DNA of 64,000 nucleotides from CAWDVK01 sp963805715 (GTDB lineage Bacteria > Actinomycetota > Actinomycetes > Streptosporangiales > Streptosporangiaceae): contig CAWDVK010000007.1 of NCBI GenBank assembly GCA_963805715.1, forward strand, positions 359,515 through 423,514, written 5' to 3'. The translations under genes and the position numbers were made by a program. The notes beneath the pieces were generated by a model that was given only the letters and a program-made list of their open reading frames with translations, made no database searches and was not told where the DNA came from. The first letter of the stretch is position 1. Each line of letters begins with the position of its first letter. This document shows positions 35,786 to 46,741 of this stretch, in pieces.

Positions 35786-36418
35786 TCAGGCGATGAGCTG
35801 AACTACGCCACTGTCCAGGTCGTAATGGCCGCCGACGATCGTCAGCCCGTCGGTGACGATCAGCTCGCGGAGCAGCGGATCGTCCCTCAGCCGCTCGACC
35901 GTCAGCCTGGTCTGGGCTCGCACCATGTTGTCGACCTGGTCGCCTGGCTGCCCGGCTGACGCGTGATAGGCGGGCCTGAGGGCATCGACGACGGCCTGGA
36001 TGTGGCCGGGCGCGGGCTGGCCGGTTTCGATCGCGGAGATGGCTGCCTGCACGGCCCCGCACCGCTGGTGCCCGAGAACGACGATCAGCCGGACTGACCG
36101 GTAGCCGCTGGGCCCGAACTCGACGCTGCCCAGGACGACCAGCTCATCGAGGGCCTGCGCGCCGGTATGGATCACGAACAAGTCGCCGATGCCGCGATCG
36201 AAGATGAGTTCCGGCGGCACCCTCGAGTCGATGCAGGAGACGATGGTGGCGAACGGGTCCTGGTGCCCGGCGACCTCATGCCGCCACGCGATGGACTGGT
36301 GCGGGTGGCGCGGCTGGCCGGCCACCCAGCGCTCGTTGCCCTGCATGAGCAGCTCTAGGGCTGCGGCCGGCGACGTCGGATACGGTTCCGGCTGCTCCCT
36401 CGGCCGCTGAAGCATCAT
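35786..36418 (-). CDS. Beta-class carbonic anhydrase
   Basis: Zinc enzyme interconverting CO2 and bicarbonate. Zinc ligands and active-site dyad are in VSCIDSR (Cys, Asp-Arg) and VLGHQRCGAV (His, Cys). The GNERW box near the N-terminus is present. Length of 210 residues is typical; ATG 36418 follows GGAAGGA. No signal peptide or sulfate-transporter fusion, so it is cytosolic. Confidence 0.92.
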   Translation of the reverse strand: MMLQRPREQPEPYPTSPAAALELLMQGNERWVAGQPRHPHQSIAWRHEVAGHQDPFATIVSCIDSRVPPELIFDRGIGDLFVIHTGAQALDELVVLGSVEFGPSGYRSVRLIVVLGHQRCGAVQAAISAIETGQPAPGHIQAVVDALRPAYHASAGQPGDQVDNMVRAQTRLTVERLRDDPLLRELIVTDGLTIVGGHYDLDSGVVQLIA

Positions 36419-36588
36419 GCGACGTCCTTCCGGCCGGGCTGGCCTGGACGCCCGCGCCTGGCCGAGCAATCACAAGCGATAGCTATACGATTACTCAAAG
36501 TTATAGCAGCGGCCGGCGGCGCCGGTCATCAGGCCATCGCCGGGAATCGGATCGTTCAGCGCTGCAGATCGGGGGCAGGTTCCGTCGC

Positions 36589-37167
36589 ATGAGCCCCTAC
36601 ACCAATTTCTTTCTCGGCAGCGCCACCGTGGGCGGGGCGCTCACCGGGCTGCTGTTCGTGGCGCTGTCCCTGGCTCCCAAGCGCATCATGGGGGACACCG
36701 CATCGGCGGAGCATCAGGCGATCGCCGCGACGGCCTTCACCGCCCTGGTCGACTCGCTCTGGCTGTCGCTGGTTGCGCTGATCCCTGGCAACGGACTGCC
36801 GATCGCGAGCCTGCTGCTCGGGCTGCTCGGCCTCACCAGCACTGCCTCGCTGACGATCAGGCTGCTGCGCGCGAGGTCCCAGGAGAAGCTCAGCAGCCGG
36901 TGGCCGGTGCTGCTGCCGCTGATTCTCGTGCTCTACGGTTTTCAGGCCGCCACCTTCTTCACCGACCGCGGCGTCAGGTCAGCTCAGTCGGCCGCGACGA
37001 CGTTCGTGCTCATCTTCTTCGGCGTCGGCATCGCCCGGTCCTGGGAACTGCTCGGCCTGCGCGGCGGTGGCCCGCTCGACCTGCTCTTCAGCCGGGCTGA
37101 CCAGGCGCGGCGGCACCGCGATGCGCAGCAGGATCAGGGCGGCAGTCCCGGCAAGGCCCAGGCCTGA
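36589..37167 (+). CDS. Four-span membrane protein of unknown function
   Basis: A 192-residue protein with four hydrophobic spans (about residues 8-27, 50-66, 70-90, 105-120 and possibly 133-150). The N-terminus SPYTNFFLGSATVGGALTGLLFVALSL recurs in uncharacterised actinobacterial and proteobacterial membrane proteins. The tail after about 165 is polar. No operon partner; function unknown. Confidence 0.72.
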   Translation: MSPYTNFFLGSATVGGALTGLLFVALSLAPKRIMGDTASAEHQAIAATAFTALVDSLWLSLVALIPGNGLPIASLLLGLLGLTSTASLTIRLLRARSQEKLSSRWPVLLPLILVLYGFQAATFFTDRGVRSAQSAATTFVLIFFGVGIARSWELLGLRGGGPLDLLFSRADQARRHRDAQQDQGGSPGKAQA

Positions 37168-37252
37168 GCGGAGCCTCAGCCCGGCGCGAGCGCAGGCCGC
37201 GGCCGTCAGCATCGCGCCGCTGGCTGTCAGCGCCCGGGTCTAGCCTGGACTG

Positions 37253-37600
37253 GTGCAGGAGCGACCGGCCGGGCCGACCCGGCCGGAAGAGCGTTACGAG
37301 GACCTCGTCGATGAGCTGCTGGGACGTCCCGGCGTGACGCCGCCGCGCGGCGGCGGCGGCTTCGGCCGCTCGGCGCTGCGGTACCAGGAGAAGATCTTCG
37401 CCATGCTGGTCCGCGGGCGGCTGGTGGTCAAGCTCCCCGCGGACAGGGTCGACGCGCTCATCGCCGCCGGCGACGGGATCCGCTTCGACGCCAACAAGGG
37501 CACCCCGATGCGGGAGTGGTTCAGTCTCGACCCGGAGTCGCCGCTGCCGTGGGTCCCGCTGGCCGCCGAGGCGCTGGACTTCTGCTGCTCCGGCCGCTGA
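37253..37600 (+). CDS. TfoX/YjbR-like small protein
   Basis: A 115-residue protein resembling the TfoX N-terminal/MmcQ-YjbR fold: SALRYQEKIFAMLVRGRLVVKLPADRVDALIAAGDGIRFDANKGTPMREWFSL. GTG start. Such proteins are common in actinobacteria with no established role, and competence regulation (TfoX itself) should not be assumed. It converges on the phosphomutase gene with a 15-nt gap. Confidence 0.75.
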   Translation: MQERPAGPTRPEERYEDLVDELLGRPGVTPPRGGGGFGRSALRYQEKIFAMLVRGRLVVKLPADRVDALIAAGDGIRFDANKGTPMREWFSLDPESPLPWVPLAAEALDFCCSGR

Positions 37601-37615
37601 GCGCGTTAGCCGCCG

Positions 37616-39355
37616 TCAGTTCAGCAGCTCCCGGACTGACTCGCGCAGCGGGGCCATCCGCAGCTCAGCCGCCCTGCGGGCCGCAGCCAGCTCGCGGCCG
37701 GTCACGGCCTCCACCACCTGGAGATACGCCTTGATCTTCGGCTCAGTGCCGCTCGGCCGGATCACTACCCTGGCGTCGGCCAGCCGGTAGCTGAGCACGT
37801 CGGCCGACGGCAGCTCGCCGGTCCCGCCGGTCAGGTCGGTGACCGACAGCACGGGCGCACCGCCGAGCTGCGCCGGGGCCTGCCCCCGCAGCCGCGCCAT
37901 CACCTCAGTCGGCGCCGTGGTCGGCACCGTGAGCTGGGCGGTCAGGTGCACGCCGTGCGCAGTCTCCAGCTCGTTATAGGCATCGAGCAGCGAGCCGCCG
38001 CGCGACCGGGTCCGGGCGGCCAGGCCGAGGATGGCCAGGGCCGCGCCGATGCCGTCCTTGTCCCGGACGATGTCAGTCACGGCGTAGCCGAGCGCCTCCT
38101 CATACCCGAAGACGAAACGGGCCGCCGGCCTTGACTCGGCCGCCCGCATGATCCACTTGAAGCCGGTCAGGGTCTCGGCGTACTGCGCGCCGGCCGCCGC
38201 CGCGATCCGGGCCAGCATCGTGGCCGACACGATCGTCGACACCACCAGGAACTCGTCGCTGCGCGGGACCGGGCGCCCGGCTGCCGGGCCGGCCGCGGCC
38301 GCGGTACCCCAGTCCGGATCGACGGTGGCCTGGCCGAGCAGGTAGGACCCGAGCAGCGCGCCGACCTGATCGCCGGTGAGGGTCCGCCAGCCGCCCGGCG
38401 CGTCGGGGTCGGGCACAGCCACGGCCAGCCGGTCGCCGTCGGGGTCGTTGGCGATCACCAGGTCGGCGGCGGACCGCCGGGCCTGGGCCAGGGCCAGGTC
38501 CAGCGCGCCCGGCTCCTCGGGATTCGGAAAGGCCACCGTCGGGAAGCGCGGGTCCGGCTCCGCCTGGGCGGTGACGACGTCCGGGGTGGGGAAGCCCGCC
38601 TGCTCGAACGCGCGCAGGGCCAGCCCGCCGGCCACGCCATGCAGCGGCGTATAGACGAACCGGAGCCAGGCCGCGTCGCGGGAGGCGGGCGAGATCGCGC
38701 AGACCTTGTCCAGGTAGGCCCGGGCAACCTCGTCACCGCAGCGGGAGATCAGCGGGCTGTCGGGGCCGGCGACCGGTATCTGCGCGGCCGGCCCGATATC
38801 CCGGATGGCGGCCTCGATCTCGATGTCGGCGGGCGGCACGATCTGGGCGCCGTCGGCGAGATACAGCTTGTAGCCGTTATCGGCGGGCGGGTTGTGGCTG
38901 GCGGTGATCATGATGCCGGCCGCGGCGTGCAGGTGCCGGACGGCGAAGGCGAGCAGCGGGGTCGGCTGGCACGGCGGCAGCAGCAGCGCCCGGATCCCGG
39001 CGCCGGCCAGCGTGGCCGCGGCCTCGGCGGCGAACTGGTCGCTGCGCTGCCGCGCGTCACAGCCGATGACCACGCCGGCCTCGGCCGCGCCGGGTATGCG
39101 CTGCAGCAGCCACCCGGCCAGGGCCGCGGTCGTCAGCCGCACCACCGCGCGGTTCATCCGGTGCGGTCCGGCGGCCACGGCGCCGCGCAGGCCCGCCGTG
39201 CCGAACTCCAGCCGCCCGCTGAACCGGTCGCCGAGCTCGGCCGCGGCCTCGTCGCTGCCGTCGGCCAGCAGCGCGGCGAGCTCGGCCCGGTCCGCCTCGT
39301 CGGGGTCCGCTGCCATCCAGTCCGCCGCCGCGGACCGCAGTTCCTCGCTGATCAT
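37616..39355 (-). CDS. Phosphohexomutase/phosphopentomutase (alpha-D-phosphohexomutase superfamily)
   Basis: Full-length 579-residue phosphomutase. Active-site Ser loop is ITASHNPPADNGYK, the magnesium loop NDPDGDRLA, the sugar-binding loop FGYEEALGYA and the phosphate loop IRPSGTEPKIKAYL. The family includes phosphomannomutase/phosphoglucomutase and PGM2-like phosphopentomutases. ATG 39355 lies 1 nt from the nucleoside phosphorylase stop, so it probably converts the released ribose-1-phosphate or deoxyribose-1-phosphate to the 5-phosphate. That substrate assignment is inferred from context. Confidence 0.9.
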   Translation of the reverse strand: MISEELRSAAADWMAADPDEADRAELAALLADGSDEAAAELGDRFSGRLEFGTAGLRGAVAAGPHRMNRAVVRLTTAALAGWLLQRIPGAAEAGVVIGCDARQRSDQFAAEAAATLAGAGIRALLLPPCQPTPLLAFAVRHLHAAAGIMITASHNPPADNGYKLYLADGAQIVPPADIEIEAAIRDIGPAAQIPVAGPDSPLISRCGDEVARAYLDKVCAISPASRDAAWLRFVYTPLHGVAGGLALRAFEQAGFPTPDVVTAQAEPDPRFPTVAFPNPEEPGALDLALAQARRSAADLVIANDPDGDRLAVAVPDPDAPGGWRTLTGDQVGALLGSYLLGQATVDPDWGTAAAAGPAAGRPVPRSDEFLVVSTIVSATMLARIAAAAGAQYAETLTGFKWIMRAAESRPAARFVFGYEEALGYAVTDIVRDKDGIGAALAILGLAARTRSRGGSLLDAYNELETAHGVHLTAQLTVPTTAPTEVMARLRGQAPAQLGGAPVLSVTDLTGGTGELPSADVLSYRLADARVVIRPSGTEPKIKAYLQVVEAVTGRELAAARRAAELRMAPLRESVRELLN

Positions 39356-39356
39356 G

Positions 39357-40181
39357 TCAGCGGACCTGCGGCAGGATCTCGGCGAGCAGCGCCCCCATCG
39401 ACGTGGCGGCCCGCTGGCCGGCGGCGAGGACTCCGGCATGGTCGAGCGGCTCATCAGACAGCCCGGCCGCGATGTTCGTGACCAGCGAGATGCCGAGTAC
39501 CTCGGCACCGAGGTGCCGGGCCGCGATCGCCTCCAGCGCGGTGGACATGCCGACCAGGTCGGCGCCCGCCGCGCGCAGCATCCGGATCTCGGCCGGGGTC
39601 TCGTAATGCGGCCCCGGCAGGGCCGCGTAGACCCCCTCGGCCAGCCCGGGGTCGGCCGTCCGGGCAATCGACCGCAGCCGGGCCGCATACAAGTCGGACA
39701 GATCGGTGAACCGGGCTGGGTAGCCGTCGGGCGGCGGCGGGCCTGCGACCGGCGACTGCCCGGTCAGGTTCAGCTGGTCGCTGATCAGCACCGGCTGTCC
39801 TGGCCGCAGCCCGGCCCTGATGCCGCCGGCGGCGTTCGTGAGGACGATCACCCCGCAGCCGGCCGCGACCGCGGTGCGCACGCCGTGCACGACGGCGCTG
39901 GCCGGGTGGCCCTCGTAGAGGTGAGTCCGGCCGAGGAAGACGAGCACCCGCAGCGGCCCGATCCCGATCGAGCGGACGGCCGGGACGTGCCCGGCCACGC
40001 CCGGCTCCGGGAAGCCGCCGAGCTCGCTGAGCGGAATCTCGGCATCGGCGCGGCCGAGCGCATTGGCGGCCGGTGCCCAGCCGGAGCCGAGGACCACGGC
40101 GGCCTGGTGCTCGCGCTGCCCGGTGAGCCGGGCCAGCGACGCGGCGCTGGCGGTGGCGGCGGCGTAGGGATCTGCTGTCAT
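39357..40181 (-). CDS. Purine nucleoside phosphorylase (PNP/MTAP family)
   Basis: Cleaves purine nucleosides with phosphate to the base and (deoxy)ribose-1-phosphate. Conserved blocks: VVLGSGW phosphate loop, GRTHLYEGH, LTNAAGGI, SDQLNLTG, ALPGPHYETPAEIRMLR and GADLVGMSTALEAIAAR, and VTNIAAG. 274 residues, typical trimeric type. It overlaps the permease stop by 4 bp and is followed at 1 nt by the phosphomutase, forming the last two genes of the nucleoside import operon. Confidence 0.93.
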   Translation of the reverse strand: MTADPYAAATASAASLARLTGQREHQAAVVLGSGWAPAANALGRADAEIPLSELGGFPEPGVAGHVPAVRSIGIGPLRVLVFLGRTHLYEGHPASAVVHGVRTAVAAGCGVIVLTNAAGGIRAGLRPGQPVLISDQLNLTGQSPVAGPPPPDGYPARFTDLSDLYAARLRSIARTADPGLAEGVYAALPGPHYETPAEIRMLRAAGADLVGMSTALEAIAARHLGAEVLGISLVTNIAAGLSDEPLDHAGVLAAGQRAATSMGALLAEILPQVR

Positions 40182-41458
40182 GCCTTGATGTAGGGCTTTC
40201 CGTCGTTGGCCGGCGCCCGTACCCGGCCGACCAGGCCGGCCACGGCGACGATCGTCGCCAGGTAGGGCGCCATGGCCAGGATGTACGACGGGATCGGAAC
40301 GTTGATAGTGGACAGTATGGACTGCAGCTCGGATGCGAATCCGAACAGTAGCGCGGCCGCCAGCGCGCCGAGCGGCCGCCACCGGCCGAAGATGAGGGCG
40401 GCCAGGGCGATATAGCCCAGTCCGGACGAGGCATCGGGGGTGAAGTTGCCCGCCGATCCGATGGTCAGGTAGGCACCGCCGATGCCGGCGATCAGGCCGC
40501 CCAGGATCACGCTGGTGTACCGGGTGCCGAGCACCTTGATGCCCACCGTGTCGGCGGCGGTGGGGTGCTCGCCGACCGCGCGGACCCGCAGTCCCCACTT
40601 GGTGCTGAACAGCCCCACCTGGACCAGGATGAGCATCACGTAGGTGATGTACAGGAAGATCGTCGAGTCGAAGAAAACCGGCCCGATGATCGGGATGTCG
40701 CCCAGCAGCGGGATCTTCACCGCCAGGTAGGTGGCAGGCGAGTTGAGGGCGTTCTGGTACGGGGTCAGCACCCGGTCGAACAGGTAGGTGGTCAGCCCGA
40801 GTGCGAACACGTTGAGCACCACGCCGAGCACGACCTGATCGACGAGATAGCGGATGGCGAACACGGCCAGCAGCGCGCCGAGCAGCCCCCCGGCGAGCGA
40901 GCCGGTGATCAGGCCCAGCCACAGGACGCCGAAGAAGCTGGCCACGATCGCGGCCGTGAAGGCGCCGAACAGCAGCTGGCCCTCGATCGCGATGTTGATG
41001 ACGCCGGATCGCTCGCACATGCAGCCGCCGAGCGCCCCGAGGATCAGCGGGATCGATGTCGCGAGCGTGCCCTGCAGCAGGTTGATGACCGGGAACGGTA
41101 CCGACTGGCCGACCTCCGACCAGCACAGCAGCGCGATCACCGAGCAGAACAGCACCACGCCGATGCTCAGCCGCCGGACCAGCTTGCCGGCCGGCATCGC
41201 GGCGCGGGCGATCCCGATGGCGATGCACACCGCGCCAAGGAAATAGCAGGTGGCAGCGGCCGGCAGGCTCAGATTCGGCACGGTGACCTTGGCGAACGCC
41301 TGGGAGAAGGCGAAGACCGCGTCCCCGTGCCTGGCATGCATCCCGAAGCCGAGTATGTCGACCAGGCCCAGCACGATGAACGTGACCGGCGCGATGAACC
41401 GGCGGACGGGCGTGACCGGCACGGCGACCGGGGCGGCGAGCGCGGTCATCCGTTCCAT
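40178..41458 (-). CDS. ABC transporter permease, nucleoside/BMP type (2)
   Basis: Multi-pass permease (about ten spans) of the branched-chain/sugar superfamily used by BMP-type nucleoside importers. Typical blocks: LGALGGCMCERSGVINIAIEGQLLFGAFTAAIVA and VGEHPTAADTVGIKVLGTRYTSVILGGLIAGIGGAYLTIG. The 5' end overlaps the first permease gene (starts ATG 41458 or 41449). Works with the other permease as a heterodimer. Confidence 0.92.
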   Translation of the reverse strand: MERMTALAAPVAVPVTPVRRFIAPVTFIVLGLVDILGFGMHARHGDAVFAFSQAFAKVTVPNLSLPAAATCYFLGAVCIAIGIARAAMPAGKLVRRLSIGVVLFCSVIALLCWSEVGQSVPFPVINLLQGTLATSIPLILGALGGCMCERSGVINIAIEGQLLFGAFTAAIVASFFGVLWLGLITGSLAGGLLGALLAVFAIRYLVDQVVLGVVLNVFALGLTTYLFDRVLTPYQNALNSPATYLAVKIPLLGDIPIIGPVFFDSTIFLYITYVMLILVQVGLFSTKWGLRVRAVGEHPTAADTVGIKVLGTRYTSVILGGLIAGIGGAYLTIGSAGNFTPDASSGLGYIALAALIFGRWRPLGALAAALLFGFASELQSILSTINVPIPSYILAMAPYLATIVAVAGLVGRVRAPANDGKPYIKA

Positions 41459-42868
41459 CCCTTCGCCAGCGACGGCCCGGCCCCGCCAGCTGTCGCCTTA
41501 TGCAGCCGGAAGATCGCGCGGACCAGCGGGGGAGCAGCCACGAACAGCACGACCAGCCCCTGGATGACCTGCACGAGCGACAGCGGCACCTGCGGTGTCG
41601 TGGTGGCCTGCATGACATTGCCGCCCGCGTGCAGCGCCCCGAACAGCAGCGCGGCGAGCACCACGCCGAGCGGCCTGGCCCGGCCGAGCAGCGCCACCGT
41701 GATCGCGTCGATGCCGTAGGTCCCGTAACTCTGGAAGTTCAGCGAGAAGTCGGTGCCCTGCACGATCGCGGTCGACGCCAGGCCGGCCAGCCCGCCGGCG
41801 ATCAGCATGACCAGGATCCACGTGCGCTCCACGCTGATTCCGGCCGTCCTCGCGGCGCTGGGGTTGGCGCCGACCGTGCGGAACTCAAAGCCGATGGTGC
41901 TGCGGTTCAGCAGCCACCACACGCCGACCGCGCAGGCGATCGCGAGCAGGAAGCTCGCGTTGACCCGCAGCCGGGACCCGAGCAGCAGCGGAAGGTGCGC
42001 GTTACCGGCGATGAACGGGCTGATCAGGTCGGTCCGGCCAGGACGCTGCATGCCGGAGGTGCCGAGGATCCAGGACAGGAAGTCCTCCATCACGTAGTTG
42101 AGCATGATGGTGACGATCACCTCGTGCGCCCCGGTCTTCGCCTTCAGGAAGCCGACCACCCAGCCGGTGATCGCGCCGCCGGCGAAGGCGCCGAGCACGC
42201 AGACGACCGTGTGCAGCACGATCGGCAGGTCCACGGCGAAGCCGAGCCAGGTGCAGAGCAGCGCGCCGCCGATGAACTGGCTGGTCGCCCCGATGTTGAA
42301 CAGGCCGGCCCGGAACGCCAGCGCCACCGAGAGCCCCGCGAGGATCAGCGGCGTGGCGTTGACGGCGGTCTCCGACAGCGGGTTGAACACGGCGCTGACC
42401 GCGCCGTCGCTGAAGGCGATGCCGAGCGACTTCTGCTGGAAGATGGCGGCGACCGTGTGCGGGTTGAAGACCGATCCCTCGAACATGGCCGAGTAGGCCC
42501 CGGCTGCGGAGTCCCACGCCTGGGCGATCGCGTTGCCGGGCGCGGCGAAGAAGCTGCCCCAGGCATGCAGGACCACCGGATCGGTGAAGGCGATCAGCAG
42601 GCCGCCGACGACTATGGCGGCCACGATGGCCAGGATCGTGACCACCACCGAGTTGCCCTCGACGATGGAGTCGATCATCATCTGGCCGAGCCGCGGAGCC
42701 CGGCTCTGGCTGCCCGGGGCACCGGCATCGGTGCTGCCCGTGTCCGTCCCCGCGGCCGGGGATCCGGCTGCCGCGGGGCCGGCCGCCGCCGCGCTGGGCT
42801 CAGCCGCGGCTGCCCCGCCCGGGTCAGGTTCGCCGGCGCCGGGTCCGGTGGCCGGCACTGCAGGGTTG

Positions 42869-42876
<8 letters not shown>
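41446..42876 (-). CDS. ABC transporter permease, nucleoside/BMP type (1)
   Basis: A 476-residue permease. The first 70 residues are Pro/Ala/Gly-rich and disordered; about nine spans follow. Family blocks are TPLILAGLSVALAFRAGLFNIGATSQFIGGALLCTWLG, LKAKTGAHEVIVTIMLNYV and VGANPSAARTAGISVERTWI. ATG 42876 overlaps the ATPase stop by 8 bp. Partner of the second permease. Confidence 0.92.
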
Positions 42877-44707
<1,831 letters not shown>

Positions 44708-44853
44708 GCTCCGTGTCCTTCCTTGCCCGCCCGCCGGGGCCGCCCGCAGGCCGCCAGCCGCTGGCGGCCGGCTCAGCCGCCAGTCCCTGGCGAGCTGGCC
44801 AGGGCAGCAGCGTCACGTCCGCTGCCCCGGCCAGCTCCGGCCCGGTGATCGGC

Positions 44854-45967
44854 CTAGACCGGGCTCTTGGTGGCGGGCACGATCTTGCCGCTGATGATCT
44901 CCTGCTTGATCGTGCTGAGCTCGGACTGCAGCGACGCCGGGACCTGGCTGGCGAAGTCGTGGAACGGGGACAGCGCCACGCCGCCGTTGGCCAGGTCACC
45001 GAGGAAGTTGCCGCCCTTGAAGGTGCCGTTGGCCGCGCTCAGCACCGCGTCCTTGACCGCGGTCTGGATGCCCTTGGTCACGCTGGTGATGAAGTACTTG
45101 CAGTACTGCGGCGCGCTGATGCAGCCGTCGGTGTCGACCCATTCCATGTTCACCTTGTCGGACCCGGCCGCGGCGTCCGCGTCCTGGACGGCCTTGGCGG
45201 TGCCCAGGCCGACGTTGCCGGCCACCGGGAAGATGATGTCCGCGTGGTCGGCGATGAACGTCTGGGTCAGCGTCTGGCCGCCGGTCTGGTCGGTGAAGCT
45301 GTTGGTGAAGCTGCCGGTCTGGGTCTTCTCGTTCCAGCCCAGGACCGTGACGTTCGTGTGGTGCTGGCTGTTGTAGTACTGGACGCCGTCCCAGAAGCCG
45401 TCCATGTAGATCGTGACGGTGGGCAGCTTCTGCCCGCCGTAGGTCGCGACCACGTGCGTCTTGGACATCCCGGCCGCCAGGTAGCCGCCGAGGAAGCCGT
45501 CCTGCACGGTGTTGAACACCAGCGCGTCGATGTTCTTGACCGGCGGGCTGTAGGTGTAGTCGACGATGGCGAACTTCTGGTTCGGGTTCTTCTGCGCCGC
45601 GGTCTGGGTGTTGTCGCCCATCAGGAAGCCGACGGTGACGATGATCCCGCATTTCTCGCCGATGAACGTGTTGATGTTCGGCGTGTAGTCGCTGCCGGAC
45701 GACGACTGCAGGTACTTGACCGTGATCTTGCCGGGATCGGCCTGCTGCGCCTCCTGCATGCCCTGCCAGGAGGAGGCGTTGAACGAGCGGTCGTCGATCC
45801 CGCCGGTGTCCGTCACCATGCAGCCGAGAAACTTGCCTGCCGTGGACGCGGAAGCTCGATGAGCTGCTGGATGAGCTGCCGGAACTCGGAGCCTTGGTCG
45901 CAGATCCGCACGCGGCCAGCAGAGCGGCCACGCTCGCTGCCGCGACCACTTTGAATGTCGCCTTCAC
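44854..45967 (-). CDS. BMP-family nucleoside-binding lipoprotein (frameshifted near 45857)
   Basis: Substrate-binding lipoprotein of the Bmp/PnrA family, anchored outside the membrane. GTG 45967 follows GAGGAGG. The signal peptide ends in the lipobox LLAACGS (Cys near residue 19), followed by a poly-Ser linker. The mature domain begins FLGCMVTDTGGIDDRSFNASSWQGM and continues with VGFLMGD, NIDALVFNTVQDGFLGGYLAAG and IIFPVAGNVGLGTAKAVQD. A one-base extra nucleotide within the Ser-linker codons near 45857 puts signal and mature domain in different frames. If real, secretion would fail; the remainder is intact, so a sequence error is plausible. Confidence 0.85.
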
Positions 45968-46333
45968 GTACAACCTCCTCTGCGGCGGGCAGCCTGGCTG
46001 CCCGGGATGGCCGCCGGCTCGAAGCGCTGCCCTAGCCGGCCAGGGCACTACGGCCTGGCAAATCCCCCCAGGGCTGCCCGAAGGCTAGCTCGGCGCCGCT
46101 GTCCGGGAAAGGCGGAATCTGATCCTCTCTGGCCGCTGTTGCTAAATCGAGACCGTTTCCTGGCCCGCGTCAGGCCAGGCCGTGACCTGCCTGCCGCCTG
46201 GCGCCAGGATGGCGGTGTACACTCGGCGCCTTTGCCGGCCGGGGCAGCGGGCCAGGGTTGAGAAAGTTCCCGTTTCGTAGGATTTTGAGGGTGTCCCCGG
46301 CGAAACGTACCTATCGGAGGGATCCAGGATCAG
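45968..46333. promoter_or_regulatory. Divergent intergenic region between nucleoside import and salvage operons
   Basis: About 366 bp with no convincing gene. Near the rightward gene is GGTTGAGAAAGTTCCCGTTT followed by TAGGAT (46278-46283), a possible promoter with a short 14-16 nt spacer. A small dyad GGCGCC...GGCGCC-type sequence lies near 46199-46230. Both operons could be under one nucleoside-responsive control, but no operator is identified. Confidence 0.4.
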
Positions 46334-46741
46334 ATGAGCATCGACTGGCCAGCGCTGCGCACCGCCGCCGCGGCGGTAGCCCGCCGCGGCTACGCCCCGT
46401 ACTCCCGGCTGCATGTCGGAGCCGCCGGCCAGGCTGCTGACGGCACGGTCGTGGTCGGCTGCAACGTCGAGAACGCATCCTTCGGGCTGTCGCTGTGCGC
46501 GGAGTGCGGCCTGGTCTCGGCGCTGCACGCGGCCGGCGCCGGACGGCTCGTCGGGGTCAGCGTGGTGGCGGGTGACGGGGCTCCGCTGGTGCCCTGCGGG
46601 CGCTGCCGCCAGCTGCTGCTCGAGGCGGGCGGCCCCGGGCTGCTGCTGGACGCCGAGGGCGGCCCGGTACGGCTTGCCGAGCTGCTGCCCGACGCCTTCA
46701 CCAGCGCGGACATTGACCAGCGGCGGGGCACCGATGCCTGA
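46334..46741 (+). CDS. cdd: Cytidine deaminase
   Basis: Zinc hydrolase converting cytidine/deoxycytidine to uridine/deoxyuridine. Zinc motifs: SLCAECGLVSAL (Cys-Ala-Glu, with the catalytic Glu) and VPCGRCRQLL (Cys-x2-Cys). The substrate-binding CNVENASFG block is present. 135 residues, tetrameric class. Its stop overlaps the start of the thymidine phosphorylase gene by 8 bp. Confidence 0.94.
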   Translation: MSIDWPALRTAAAAVARRGYAPYSRLHVGAAGQAADGTVVVGCNVENASFGLSLCAECGLVSALHAAGAGRLVGVSVVAGDGAPLVPCGRCRQLLLEAGGPGLLLDAEGGPVRLAELLPDAFTSADIDQRRGTDA

